Below, piece by piece: positions 17,448 to 26,697 of a stretch of 64,000 nt of DNA. This stretch comes from Clostridia bacterium (GTDB lineage Bacteria > Bacillota > Clostridia > Lachnospirales > Cellulosilyticaceae). The position numbers and the translations under genes were made by a program. Under the pieces are notes generated by a model. It saw nothing but the letters and a program-made list of their open reading frames with translations, was not told where the DNA came from and did not search any database. The stretch is taken from the NCBI GenBank assembly GCA_029239755.1, contig JARBUI010000013.1, forward strand, positions 1 through 64,000. The letters run 5' to 3'. How positions within the stretch are numbered: the first letter of the stretch is position 1; every line of letters begins with the position of its first letter.

Positions 17448-18089
17448 CTATATTAATGAGAAAAATAATTGCGAGCCGATCGCTATAAGTAATGAACATA
17501 CTGCGGTTACAGGCTGAATTTTTAACATTGGCATCTTAATTGTTTTACCACTTTTTTCAGCTTTAGCCATGATCATAATAATGATTGCATTAACCAAACT
17601 ATTTAGAATTAAAAAGTTCCATAAATACTCATTAGGGCCTTTTTCTATCATTCTAGAAGGAATACCGATGAAATATAAAATAACAGCATCAATAAAATAA
17701 ATAAATCTCCAGGATAATGTTGCTAAAAAGGTACTTACAAAGCCAATTTTTTTATCCTTCTTAACTGACCACCCTATAAGAGCCATTACACTTAATCCTT
17801 CAAGAACAATTGCAAAAGCTGGATTGATTACTTTTACCGGATGTGAAAAAGGTAAAAACAAGTTGATAAGTTTTATGGCTCCTGCAACTAAACCAGAATA
17901 AAAAATGACTGATAAATGATTACTTTCTTTAAATGCTTTTTGTAAAATATAAAATCCTATAGGGAACATAATGGATCCGCTGATTCCAAGAGGACTTAAA
18001 TTGAGTAAGTAGCCTAAAGTGGCTTCTGCAAATCCCCAAAGACCTCCCCAAAATAATACGTTAATTAATAACTTATTATTATTTTTCAT
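17448..18089 (-). CDS. Uncharacterised multi-pass membrane protein
   Basis: A 213-residue hydrophobic protein with about six membrane segments. No family motif is recognised with confidence. The size and helix pattern could fit a substrate-binding subunit of an energy-coupling transporter, but this is only a possibility. The start follows AAGGAAG. It is followed within eight bases by the P-loop NTPase gene, so the two likely work together. The 237-base gap upstream to 18327 shows only AT-rich sequence with promoter-like stretches such as TATAAT at 18285. Confidence 0.6.
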   Translation of the reverse strand: MKNNNKLLINVLFWGGLWGFAEATLGYLLNLSPLGISGSIMFPIGFYILQKAFKESNHLSVIFYSGLVAGAIKLINLFLPFSHPVKVINPAFAIVLEGLSVMALIGWSVKKDKKIGFVSTFLATLSWRFIYFIDAVILYFIGIPSRMIEKGPNEYLWNFLILNSLVNAIIIMIMAKAEKSGKTIKMPMLKIQPVTAVCSLLIAIGSQLFFSLI

Positions 18090-18326
18090 TTTTATCTTCC
18101 TTTCTATTTACTATGATTTTACTATTTCTGTTCCTAGTATAGATTGTTCAGCCAAATACATTTCTAAATAGTTCTAAATCTCTCATCTATACTAATTTAT
18201 ACTAAAATATTGACGATAATATGCCTTATTTCTATTTAACAATTATTTGATAACATAGGTAGTCTAACAAGAAAACTTTTTGGCTATAATATGTTCTATA
18301 ATATTAAAATATAAGGTGGAGATACA

Positions 18327-18671
18327 ATGAATGATTATTTCGATAATCTAGATGTTATTGAAAAGAATCTTAAATACTTAACTGAAAATCATGGTGAAAT
18401 CTATGAGGCCTATGAAAAATTCGGAGAATTAGTTCATGAAAAAGGTGGTCCCATAGATGAAAAAACTAGATGGCTTATTAAAATAGCTTTATCTACAAGC
18501 AGCCAGTATCAATATGCTTTAAGGACACATATTCTAAAGGCTCTAAAAAGTGGCTGCAGCAAAGAGGAGATAGAACACGCTATACTCCTTGTGGCACCAA
18601 CATGTGGATTTCCTACGATGATGCAGGGGTTACTTATATTAAGACATATTACAGGTAATCAGAAAGAGTAA
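18327..18671 (+). CDS. Carboxymuconolactone decarboxylase family protein
   Basis: A 114-residue all-helical protein of the AhpD/CMD type. The family core HILKALKSGCSKEEIEHAIL is visible. The CxxC pair of AhpD peroxidase partners is absent, so a thiol peroxidase role is unlikely. The start follows AAGGTGGAG. It converges on the MocA-like gene with only 11 bases between the stops. Its role here is unknown. Confidence 0.8.
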   Translation: MNDYFDNLDVIEKNLKYLTENHGEIYEAYEKFGELVHEKGGPIDEKTRWLIKIALSTSSQYQYALRTHILKALKSGCSKEEIEHAILLVAPTCGFPTMMQGLLILRHITGNQKE

Positions 18672-18682
18672 GTTTAAACTTA

Positions 18683-19276
18683 TTAAGAGTCATATTCTAC
18701 ACCATCCCACTGTAGAATTTTTTGATAATCTTCCTGCGAGTCTACATCAAATAAACTTTTCTCATCATCAATTTCTACAAACCGAACTTGCTTCAAATAC
18801 TTATTTATTATTATTTTTCCCCCTATATCTCCTTCAAGGCTCATTAACTCCTGTTTGAACCTTGAAGGAAATATAACAGGACTGCCTTTTTTACCCATAT
18901 GACGAGGGACAATGATATCATTTTTATCTTCATCAAATGATTGTAATAGCTTATTAACCATAGTGCTGCCAAGTAGAGGCTGGTCTATGGTTAAAAACAT
19001 ATAGCCATCACACGCATCAGCATATTTTAATCCGAGCTTAATGGATTCGCTCATTCCTCTATAGGCCTTTTTATTTTCTATTACTTTTAATGTATTGCTA
19101 TTTTTTAATTGTAACATTTCCTTTTGTCTGATAACTAAAATAACCTGGTAAAAGTCACACTTCAAAACCGTATCAAGGGTTTGCTGGAGCAGTGTTTTTC
19201 CTCTATACTCTAAAAGCAGTTTGTCCTTCCCCATGCGATTAGAATAACCCGATGCCATGATGATAGCGCTGACCAT
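18683..19276 (-). CDS. mocA: MocA-like molybdenum cofactor cytidylyltransferase
   Basis: A 197-residue nucleotidyltransferase of the MobA/IspD-like fold. The N-terminal loop ASGYSNRMGKDKLLL and the DQPL strip (TIDQPLLGS) are the nucleotide and metal sites. MocA transfers CMP to molybdopterin, giving the cytosine dinucleotide cofactor used by xanthine-dehydrogenase-type hydroxylases. The gene ends the hydroxylase operon, which supports this role. MobA for the guanine form is the main alternative and less likely here. Confidence 0.82.
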   Translation of the reverse strand: MVSAIIMASGYSNRMGKDKLLLEYRGKTLLQQTLDTVLKCDFYQVILVIRQKEMLQLKNSNTLKVIENKKAYRGMSESIKLGLKYADACDGYMFLTIDQPLLGSTMVNKLLQSFDEDKNDIIVPRHMGKKGSPVIFPSRFKQELMSLEGDIGGKIIINKYLKQVRFVEIDDEKSLFDVDSQEDYQKILQWDGVEYDS

Positions 19277-19319
19277 AATATTGTACCTTCTTCCCTGCCA
19301 TTAAAACAATCGTTTTCTT

Positions 19320-21593
19320 TTAGCGTTTTGCCATTATACCTTTTAATATCTTTTCTGAAGTAATAGGTAAACTTCGTATGTTTACGCCTGCGGCATTATA
19401 GACTGCATGGGCAACGGCTGGTGGTGGGGTATTAATAACAACCTCTCCAATAGATTTCGCTCCGAAAGGTCCTGTAGGTTCATAGCTGCTTTCAAATGCT
19501 ACTTTAATGTTCCCTACATCGCGTCTAGATGGTATTTTATATTGCATAAATGAATTATTCTTCATTTTACCTAACTCCGTATAAGTAATATCTTCACATA
19601 AGGCCATACCAATACCCTGGGCGATGCCGCCTTCCACCTGTATTCTGGCAAGCTTTGGATTAATAGGGGTACCGCAGTCTACAATACCGAAATAATCTAT
19701 GACAGTTATTTGGCCAGTTTCTGTATCTAATTCAATTTCAACAAACCCTGCCATAAATGGAGGAGGTGAGTACGGACTTGAGTGGGATGCACTTGCCATT
19801 AAATAATTACCATCACCAACAACGAGTTCCTGTGCGAGCTTATCTAGTGTAATGCTTTTCTCTTCATTATATATTTTCTGTCCATCAAACTCTAAGGTAT
19901 CCTTTTCAACCTTCAAAATCTTTGAGGCTTCAGTCAGCATTTGGTCCCTTAGCTTTTTACAGGCTTTAATAACGGACATACCTGTTACATAGGTGGTGCT
20001 TGAAGCGTAAGAACCTGTATCATAAGGGGACTGATCCGTATCAACACCATTTACAACGATTTTATCCATATCACATTCCAGACACTCCGCTGCCATTTGT
20101 CCAAGTATGGTATCACAGCCGGTACCCATATCGGTAGCGCCAACAAGCAGTGTGTAATAGCCATCATCATTTAATCTTATTTGAACGGATGCAATATCAA
20201 TACCGGCTATACCAGAGCCTTGCATGGTTATTGCAGTGCCAACGGCTCTCACTTTATGGTCACTTATTCTTTTATAAGGGTATTTTTCATCCCATTTAAT
20301 AAGCTCCTTACCCTTGTTGATGCAGCTGTTAAGGGTGCAGCTCCTTAAAGTTTCCCCGTGATAGGCTGTTAGAACTTCTCCTTCTTCAAGCAGGTTTTTT
20401 TGCCTGAGGATAGTGGGGTCCATATTTAATTTAGCTGCCAGTTCATTAATAGCTGACTCTAGGGCAAATGCACCTTGCGTTGCGCCATAACCACGAAATG
20501 CACCTGCGGACATCGTATTGGTATAAACAACTTGAAATTCAAACTTAAAGGCACCAGCTTTATTGTATAAAGGCATCGTTTTATGCCCAGATAAACCAAC
20601 TGTAGTAGGGCCATGTTCACCGTAGGCTCCTGTGTTTGACAGAGTAGTTATATGGATGGCCTTAATATTTCCGTCTTTATCTGAACCCACTTTAGCCCTT
20701 ATCTTCATTTCATGCCTGCTGGTTGATGCTGCAAAGGTTTCATACCTATCAAATATCATTTTGGCAGGCTTACCTGTTTTGAGTGTTACAATAGCAGGGA
20801 AAAGCTCACTGACCACTGTCTGTTTGGCCCCAAAGCCTCCCCCTATTCTTGGTTTAATAACGCGGACTTTTGCCTTAGGGATATCCAGTGCTCTCGCAGC
20901 AATTCTTCTTACATGGAAAGGTATTTGAGTAGAGCTTACAATATTTAGTCTGCCGTTATAATCCATGTGGGTATAGGTAATAAAAGTTTCCATCATGGCT
21001 TGATTATTAGCCTTTGTATGATAGACTTCATCTACAATCACATCACATTTTTCAAATGCTTCATCTACATTGCCGCTTTCAAAACCACCGGAACAGCATA
21101 TATTTCTTTTCACATCATTACCTATATCAAAGTTGACATGATAATCCTCTTCTGTATGAATGACCGTGTTGTTATCTATAGCTTCTTCGGGATCTAATAT
21201 GGGCTTAAACACCTCATACTCTGCTTTAATGAGCTTTAATGCCTTTTGGACAGCTTTTTCACTGTCGCCGGCAACGATTGCCACGGGGTCGCCCACATAT
21301 CTTACATATTGATCAAGTATTAGCCTGTCATAGGGGCTTGGTTCAGGGTAGGATTGCCCTGCCATTGTAAACCGCTTGTTTGGGACATCTTTATAAGTTA
21401 AAATACATGCGATTCCTGGCACCTTAAGTGCTGTATCTGTTTTGATACTTAATATTTTGGCATAGGCATGGGGACTTCTAAGTACTTTTACAATTAGACA
21501 ATTTTGAGGTGCAATATCATTGGTATAGACTGGTTTACCTGTAACTAGGGCCATAGCATCTAATTTATCAATACTTTGACTTACGACTTTCAT
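19320..21593 (-). CDS. xdhA: Molybdenum-binding subunit of a xanthine dehydrogenase-type hydroxylase
   Basis: A 757-residue catalytic subunit. N-terminal aldehyde oxidase/xanthine dehydrogenase a/b hammerhead region (about 1-110) precedes the molybdopterin domains. Cofactor-binding strips PRIGGGFGAKQ and FRGYGATQGA and the catalytic base region GAKSIGE (about E717) are visible. It starts one base after the 2Fe-2S gene ends. The riboswitch and NCS2 permease upstream suggest a purine such as xanthine or hypoxanthine as substrate. The symbol follows E. coli usage. Confidence 0.9.
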   Translation of the reverse strand: MKVVSQSIDKLDAMALVTGKPVYTNDIAPQNCLIVKVLRSPHAYAKILSIKTDTALKVPGIACILTYKDVPNKRFTMAGQSYPEPSPYDRLILDQYVRYVGDPVAIVAGDSEKAVQKALKLIKAEYEVFKPILDPEEAIDNNTVIHTEEDYHVNFDIGNDVKRNICCSGGFESGNVDEAFEKCDVIVDEVYHTKANNQAMMETFITYTHMDYNGRLNIVSSTQIPFHVRRIAARALDIPKAKVRVIKPRIGGGFGAKQTVVSELFPAIVTLKTGKPAKMIFDRYETFAASTSRHEMKIRAKVGSDKDGNIKAIHITTLSNTGAYGEHGPTTVGLSGHKTMPLYNKAGAFKFEFQVVYTNTMSAGAFRGYGATQGAFALESAINELAAKLNMDPTILRQKNLLEEGEVLTAYHGETLRSCTLNSCINKGKELIKWDEKYPYKRISDHKVRAVGTAITMQGSGIAGIDIASVQIRLNDDGYYTLLVGATDMGTGCDTILGQMAAECLECDMDKIVVNGVDTDQSPYDTGSYASSTTYVTGMSVIKACKKLRDQMLTEASKILKVEKDTLEFDGQKIYNEEKSITLDKLAQELVVGDGNYLMASASHSSPYSPPPFMAGFVEIELDTETGQITVIDYFGIVDCGTPINPKLARIQVEGGIAQGIGMALCEDITYTELGKMKNNSFMQYKIPSRRDVGNIKVAFESSYEPTGPFGAKSIGEVVINTPPPAVAHAVYNAAGVNIRSLPITSEKILKGIMAKR

Positions 21594-22055
21594 TTATGCA
21601 CCATCCTTTCCTTGTTGTAAAAATTTCTTAATAGCTCTTAGTTGACCCATATAGCCTGTGCAGCGGCACAAATTGCCTGAGAGGTAGTGCTTAATTTCCT
21701 CTTCTGTCGGGTCGTTAAGCTCTCTTTTCATAGAAAGTACACTCATGATAAACCCTGGGCTGCAATAACCACATTGTTCTGCCCCTTCATCTGCAACAAA
21801 CTTACCAAACGCTATAGCTTCATCTTCTACGCCCTCAAGAGTGGTGATATGTTTGCCATTAACACTTGCTGCCAAAACAGAACATGACAGCACTGTTTTT
21901 TCATTAACCCAAACTGTACACAAACCACAGTTTGCCGTATCACAGCCGCGTTTAACACTCGTGAATCCGGTGTGGCGTAAAAAATCTATAAGAAGCATAT
22001 CCGGTTCAATAACTTCATTAAATAATCTATTGTTGATATAACATTTTATCTGCAA
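21594..22055 (-). CDS. xdhC: 2Fe-2S subunit of the xanthine dehydrogenase-type hydroxylase
   Basis: A 153-residue electron-transfer subunit with two iron-sulfur clusters. The plant-ferredoxin-type set appears as CDTANCGLC plus a later Cys (VLSC). The helical-domain set is CGYC and CRC. It passes electrons from the molybdenum site to FAD. Its start overlaps the end of the FAD subunit gene by ten bases, so translation is coupled. The symbol follows E. coli usage. Confidence 0.92.
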   Translation of the reverse strand: MQIKCYINNRLFNEVIEPDMLLIDFLRHTGFTSVKRGCDTANCGLCTVWVNEKTVLSCSVLAASVNGKHITTLEGVEDEAIAFGKFVADEGAEQCGYCSPGFIMSVLSMKRELNDPTEEEIKHYLSGNLCRCTGYMGQLRAIKKFLQQGKDGA

Positions 22056-22834
22056 ATTTCTTCAACCCCTCTCTTAACGAGAACTTTAGCGAGCTCTTTT
22101 CTATACTCAGCTGACCCCCTTAGGTTTGTCCCAAAATGAAGTTCGCTGGTCACTGTTTCGCATGCAGATGCTATGTCCTCTTTTGTTGGATTTTCCGGCA
22201 GGAGCTTAGAGGCCTTGGCAGCTAAAGCAGCCTTATTAGGCCTTGCACCAACAGCTATTTTCCAGCTGCTGTTACATCTGCTTAAAGCAACTGCTAATAT
22301 TGGAAAATCCGTAGCAGTCATTCTGCAGCTTTTATAACTCGCCCTGGACCCATCTTTTTTAATGATTATTTTGATTAAGATATCTTTTTCATAAGGCATC
22401 TTTATAAATTTCTCAAGAGGAATAATCCCTCCCTTATGCATATGAACATAACAATCTAGTGCTAGTAAGGCAGTTAATAGATCAGAAAACCCAAATCTTG
22501 AATAGACGCTTCCACCAACTGTTGCACAGTTTCTAAACTGCACCCCAACAATATTTTTAACCGACGCAGACACTATCCCATCAAAACATGTATTCAGTAC
22601 GCTGCTTGTCTCAATTTGTCTCAGAGTAGTCATACATCCAACCTCAATTTGAGGTTCGGTCTCTATGATGGTATCAAGACCGAGCTTAGATAAATCTATA
22701 CCCATATTATAGTTCTTGTTTCCCATCTTCAGCCATAAGAGGCCGCCTAATATAACATTATTCTTATTTTTATTAAGTAGTTCATAAGCTTCCTCTAGAC
22801 TACTTGGGGTAATGTATTCTTTTAATGAAAACAC
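22046..22834 (-). CDS. xdhB: FAD-binding subunit of the xanthine dehydrogenase-type hydroxylase
   Basis: A 262-residue FAD-binding subunit of the CO dehydrogenase flavoprotein family. The loop VILGGLLWLKMG and the segment ATVGGSVYSRFG correspond to the two FAD pyrophosphate-binding loops. The start is GTG, seven bases after AAGGAG. An intrinsic terminator lies between it and the permease gene upstream, so its transcription may be lower than the permease's. Confidence 0.9.
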   Translation of the reverse strand: MFSLKEYITPSSLEEAYELLNKNKNNVILGGLLWLKMGNKNYNMGIDLSKLGLDTIIETEPQIEVGCMTTLRQIETSSVLNTCFDGIVSASVKNIVGVQFRNCATVGGSVYSRFGFSDLLTALLALDCYVHMHKGGIIPLEKFIKMPYEKDILIKIIIKKDGSRASYKSCRMTATDFPILAVALSRCNSSWKIAVGARPNKAALAAKASKLLPENPTKEDIASACETVTSELHFGTNLRGSAEYRKELAKVLVKRGVEEICR

Positions 22835-22852
22835 ATCTATTCTCCTTCCTTA

Positions 22853-22889
22853 TAAAAAGCCTTCCATGAGTTAAAACTCAATGGAAGGC
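22853..22889 (-). terminator. Internal terminator between the purine permease and hydroxylase genes
   Basis: On the minus strand GCCTTCCATTGAGTT pairs with AACTCATGGAAGGC (one bulge) and is followed by TTTTTAT. It overlaps the permease stop codon and ends about 20 bases before the GTG of the FAD subunit. It probably allows partial read-through. Confidence 0.75.
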
Positions 22890-24202
22890 AATTCTTGTTC
22901 AGCCTTTTCTTCTTTATCTTGCGGCAATATGAGGTTTAATGTAACTGCTACAATAAATGCAACGACAATACCATTTTGTGCAAAAATAAGTTTTGCCCAT
23001 TCAGGTAAATGCTGAAGTGCATCAGGCACAGAACCAAGCCCTAAGCCTAACCCTAAAGCAACTGCAACAATGACCGCATTTCTTCCGTGCATATTTTGTT
23101 TAAATATTAATTGCATGCCACTTATTGCAATCATTGAAAACATAATAATCGTCGCGCCTCCAAGTACTGATTGAGGCATAGCAGAAATGACAGCACCTAG
23201 TTTAGGGAAAAGTCCGGCTAAGATTAAAAAGGCTGCACCTGTCATAATTGAAAATCTATTAACTACTTTTGTCATACCGATGAGACCAACATTTTGGCTA
23301 AAGGATGTGTTTGGTAATACACCAAAGAATGCTGCAATGATACTCCCGACACCATCTGCGAGTACACCGCCTGAAAGTTCTTTATCAGTAGCTTCCCTTT
23401 TTAATCCCCCAGCAGTTACTGCAGAGATATCTCCAATGGTTTCAACGGTAGTCGCTATATACATAATACACATAGGTATAATCGCTCCGATTTTAAATTC
23501 CATTTGATATGTGAAAACTTTAGGAAGGCTGAACCAACCAGCCGCCGCTACAGGAGCAAAGTCTACTTTTCCCATAAGTACAGCAGCTATGTAGCCGATA
23601 ACGATGCCTGTTAATACAGCTGAAACCTTGAAAAAGCCTTTTGTAAACTGCATGAAAAATAATATAACAACAATAACAAGGGATCCTAAGAATAAGTTAC
23701 TTACTGAACCAAAATCTTCGGCCCCAAAACCTCCGGCAAAGTACGCCACCCCTATGGGGATAAGTGAAAGTCCAATTGAAATAACAACTGTCCCTGTTAC
23801 AACTGGCGGAAAAATCTTTCTTAGGGGTTTAATAAAGAACCCGAGTAGACTCTCAAACAATCCACCTATTAAACTTGCACCTAAAACTGCTCCGTATCCA
23901 TATACGCCAGCTGCGGCTTTTATTGTTGGCAAAAACCCAGAGCTTGTTCCCATAACTATTGGCAGCCTAGAGCCGACTCTCCCAATTGGATAGAGTTGAA
24001 TCAGAGTTACAAGACCCGCTATAAACATAGCGTTTTGAATAAGCATTGTCTTTTCTGCTGGGGGCATTTTTAATAATCCAGCAACAATAATTAATGGTGA
24101 TACATTTCCTACAAACATGGCAAGCACATGCTGTAAGCCCAAAGGGATAGCTTGCTTTAACGGTACTCTTCCATCAAGCTCATAAATACTTCCTTTTTCC
24201 AC
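22871..24202 (-). CDS. NCS2 family purine permease (xanthine/uracil permease type)
   Basis: A 443-residue carrier with about fourteen membrane segments of the nucleobase:cation symporter-2 family. The QNVGLIGMTKVVNR strip matches the NCS2 signature (QNxGxxxxT), and QHVLAMF is the usual N-terminal motif. The start is GTG, nine bases after GAGGAG. It is the first gene of the purine unit, directly under a guanine/xanthine-class riboswitch, so xanthine or a close purine is the likely cargo. Confidence 0.88.
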   Translation of the reverse strand: MEKGSIYELDGRVPLKQAIPLGLQHVLAMFVGNVSPLIIVAGLLKMPPAEKTMLIQNAMFIAGLVTLIQLYPIGRVGSRLPIVMGTSSGFLPTIKAAAGVYGYGAVLGASLIGGLFESLLGFFIKPLRKIFPPVVTGTVVISIGLSLIPIGVAYFAGGFGAEDFGSVSNLFLGSLVIVVILFFMQFTKGFFKVSAVLTGIVIGYIAAVLMGKVDFAPVAAAGWFSLPKVFTYQMEFKIGAIIPMCIMYIATTVETIGDISAVTAGGLKREATDKELSGGVLADGVGSIIAAFFGVLPNTSFSQNVGLIGMTKVVNRFSIMTGAAFLILAGLFPKLGAVISAMPQSVLGGATIIMFSMIAISGMQLIFKQNMHGRNAVIVAVALGLGLGLGSVPDALQHLPEWAKLIFAQNGIVVAFIVAVTLNLILPQDKEEKAEQELPSIEF

Positions 24203-24210
24203 CTATATCC

Positions 24211-24358
24211 ACTCCTCAAATGATATTATTCATATACTCATTTCAAAATACTATAATAAACGAGGAGTTTTATAAAACTTTATTATCAACCTCGTAGTCT
24301 GCAAATTTACGGTCTGCAGGTAGAAACTCTTGACCCATATTGTCAAAATTATACGAAA
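24211..24358 (-). promoter_or_regulatory. Purine riboswitch, guanine/xanthine class
   Basis: Read leftward, the aptamer (24358-24290) has all conserved parts. P1 is TTTCGTA with TACGAGG; P2 is TTGAC/GTCAA with loop AATATGG; the core is GTTTCTACC; P3 is CTGCAGA/TTTGCAG with loop CCGTAAA. The specificity base in GACTACG is C, as in guanine binders. Downstream, ACTCCTC (24262-24268) can pair with the permease ribosome site GAGGAGT (24211-24217). CGAGG of P1 can instead pair with CCTCG. This predicts translational shut-off when ligand holds P1 closed. Confidence 0.93.
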
Positions 24359-24388
24359 TATAGTATATGAATGTTAAACTTCACTTAT

Positions 24389-24417
24389 AATATACCGAAT
24401 GTTTTTCTTGATGTCAA
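24389..24417 (-). promoter_or_regulatory. Promoter of the purine permease-hydroxylase operon
   Basis: Reading leftward, TTGACA (24412-24417) and TATATT (24389-24394) have a 17-base spacer. They lie about 30 bases before the riboswitch aptamer, as expected for its promoter. Confidence 0.75.
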
Positions 24418-24522
24418 TAAAAACGTTCGGATTCCAAAGAATACCTTGCTTATATCTATGCTAATCCTATACCATACAGAAATGAAGATTGATAGCAGCA
24501 TAAAAGGAACGGCCAACTCAAA

Positions 24523-25068
24523 CTATATTTGTTCTTGTGCCGCGAGATAGATTTCTTCTTTTTGGCTCTGTGACAAGAGCTTTTCCGTTGCATAAGCAAT
24601 GATTAATATACCAAATAAATCGAGTATCAATCTGATCAGCATAAAGCGCGTTCCCATAGCAGAGGCTTCAAATAAAAGGAGAGGAATCTTAGTGGTTGAC
24701 CAAGCGCCTAAGAAAATAAACACATTAGAGAGCCTGCTTCCCTTCTTTAGAAGGACTCCGGCAACAGGAAAGGCCGCATAGAGAGGGCCGGCAGCAGCAG
24801 AGCCAAGGAAAAAGGCAATAAGGATGCCTATCAAACCGGAATCATCTCCCATATATTTAATCATGACTTCCCTTTTAACCCAAACATCTAAAAGACCGAG
24901 AAGAATGAAAATAGGTGGAATGACTGCAAGCATTTCCAAAGTGTTTTGCCAGGTAATTGAAAAAGACTTAGCGCCAAGAGATGGATTGATCATTAAAATA
25001 ACACTATTGATTATAAGCATGACGATAAATAATCTATATCTTTTGATGAGTATTTTTAACTTTTCCAT
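24523..25068 (-). CDS. DUF318/YraQ-type permease, second half protein
   Basis: A 181-residue membrane protein with about five segments. It resembles the half of a DUF318 (YraQ/ArsP-like) permease that has a glycine-rich AGPLYAAFPVAG motif. Its start overlaps the end of the partner gene by one base. The two together would make one full-length permease, normally a single chain. The cargo is unknown; related proteins export organoarsenicals. Confidence 0.72.
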   Translation of the reverse strand: MEKLKILIKRYRLFIVMLIINSVILMINPSLGAKSFSITWQNTLEMLAVIPPIFILLGLLDVWVKREVMIKYMGDDSGLIGILIAFFLGSAAAGPLYAAFPVAGVLLKKGSRLSNVFIFLGAWSTTKIPLLLFEASAMGTRFMLIRLILDLFGILIIAYATEKLLSQSQKEEIYLAAQEQI

Positions 25069-25541
25069 TAAATAAGCACCCCCATTAAAGCAGCTACAAT
25101 AAGCGAAAAGATAAATGCCAGTACATTTCGGATAATGGTTGCCCGCTTGCCGAAATATTTGATTTCAACAGGAATCGTAACGATACCTACCATCATTAAT
25201 GTTGAGACAAAAGCAGCGATCTGCATATACCCCGCTCCGCTTTTAAGCAGTGCAGCAGCAAGCGGAAAGGCAACAAAACCTGGTATTAAGGTGATAGAAC
25301 CAATGACCGCAGCAATGATCACGCCTATCCAGCCCGATTCAGAGCCTAAAAACTGAGAGATTTGATCAGGGGTTAAGATAGAAAGCATAATCCCTATGAT
25401 AAAAATGATAGCTAAAAACTGAGGCATAATATTCTCAAAGGATTTCCAAGCCTTTTTTAATGCAAGCATAGTCTTTTCCTTGCTTTTAAAAAAGGATACA
25501 ATAAGTGCAGTGATAGATAGAAGATAAAAAATCTGGGTCAA
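25068..25541 (-). CDS. DUF318/YraQ-type permease, first half protein
   Basis: A 157-residue membrane protein with about four segments. The motif GSITLIPGFVAFPLAAALLK mirrors the AGPLYAAFPVAG strip of the downstream partner, so the pair looks like two halves of one internally repeated permease. The start follows AGGAGG. The thioredoxin-reductase-like gene at 25682 is divergent across a 140-base gap. Confidence 0.72.
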   Translation of the reverse strand: MTQIFYLLSITALIVSFFKSKEKTMLALKKAWKSFENIMPQFLAIIFIIGIMLSILTPDQISQFLGSESGWIGVIIAAVIGSITLIPGFVAFPLAAALLKSGAGYMQIAAFVSTLMMVGIVTIPVEIKYFGKRATIIRNVLAFIFSLIVAALMGVLI

Positions 25542-25681
25542 AGTATATTCCTCCTTACTTAAGTTACTTCCTTATTATAGTTTACAGTATAAACGTTATA
25601 TGTAATAAAGTCACAGAAAAAAATTCATATACTGCATAGTATAGAATTAGAACGATATAAAAAAGATGGGAAGAGATGAAA

Positions 25682-26548
25682 ATGTCAGAAGTGCTTATAA
25701 TAGGTAATGGCCCTGCTGGGATCAGTGCAGCGCTTTATACAGCCCGTGCAGGAATAAAAACAACAATCATTGGAAAAGATTATGGGGCTTTATCAAAAGC
25801 TGAAAAGATAGAAAACTATTATGGATTTGAAATGCCTTTATCAGGGAAAGAGCTTGTAAGGCAAGGAATTGCACAGGCAAGAAGAATTGGAGCAGAAATC
25901 ATATCTGATGAAGTAGTAGGTATTGGGTACGAGGATAGGCTTGTGGTCAAAACGAAGGAGAATAAATATAAAACAGATAGTCTTATCATTGCAACAGGTT
26001 CATCAAGGGCTGTACCAAAGATAGAAGGGCTTAGTGAATATGAAGGCAAGGGGGTAAGCTACTGCGCAGTGTGTGATGCCTTTTTTTACAAGGATAAGGA
26101 TGTAGCTGTGCTTGGTTGCTGTGACTATGCCCTTAGTGAAGCGATGGAGCTTTTGCCTATTGCTCGTTCCGTTACACTTATTACAAATGGGAAAGAACCT
26201 ATAGAGAATATACCAAAGGAGATTAAGGTTAATACAAAACCTATTGAAGCTTTGGTAGGTGACAATGGTGTTCTAAGCCGCGTACTTTTTGAAGACGGCA
26301 CGGAGATTGAGGTATCAGGAGTGTTTATAGCGGTTGGAGTAGCTGGAAGCAGTGATCTTGCTAGAAAGCTTGGGATCTTGACCAAAGGGACTAAAATTGT
26401 GGTAGATGAGAATATGGCGACTAATATTCCGGGGATTTATGCTGCTGGGGACTGCACAGGAGGCATGCTGCAAATAGCTAAGGCTGTTTATGAGGGTGCT
26501 ATGGCAGGGACACAGGCTGTTAAGTTTTTGAGAGAGAATAAGAGATAG
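25682..26548 (+). CDS. Thioredoxin reductase-like FAD oxidoreductase
   Basis: A 288-residue two-domain flavoprotein. The FAD motif GNGPAGISAALYTARAG is at the N-terminus. The active pair CAVC is in the NAD(P)H domain (canonical CATC in TrxB). ATG and GDC motifs are also present. The second dinucleotide motif reads GCCDYALSEA rather than GGGxSAxEEA, which may change nucleotide preference. GGGAAG favours the ATG at 25682 over one at 25676. Ferredoxin- or flavin-dependent thioredoxin reductases of clostridia are an alternative. No thioredoxin gene is adjacent. Confidence 0.85.
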   Translation: MSEVLIIGNGPAGISAALYTARAGIKTTIIGKDYGALSKAEKIENYYGFEMPLSGKELVRQGIAQARRIGAEIISDEVVGIGYEDRLVVKTKENKYKTDSLIIATGSSRAVPKIEGLSEYEGKGVSYCAVCDAFFYKDKDVAVLGCCDYALSEAMELLPIARSVTLITNGKEPIENIPKEIKVNTKPIEALVGDNGVLSRVLFEDGTEIEVSGVFIAVGVAGSSDLARKLGILTKGTKIVVDENMATNIPGIYAAGDCTGGMLQIAKAVYEGAMAGTQAVKFLRENKR

Positions 26549-26697
26549 GGTGGAGATGTTGAGACTGCTTCTTTATGAGAGTATAAGGGGTGGTCTTTTA
26601 TTATACGAGAAATTAAGTTAGTGGAGCAAGAGCAAAGAGAAGAGGGGATTTGAGATTTGGAGGTAATTTTCTAAGGGTCGCAAGAAGCTGCCAGTGA

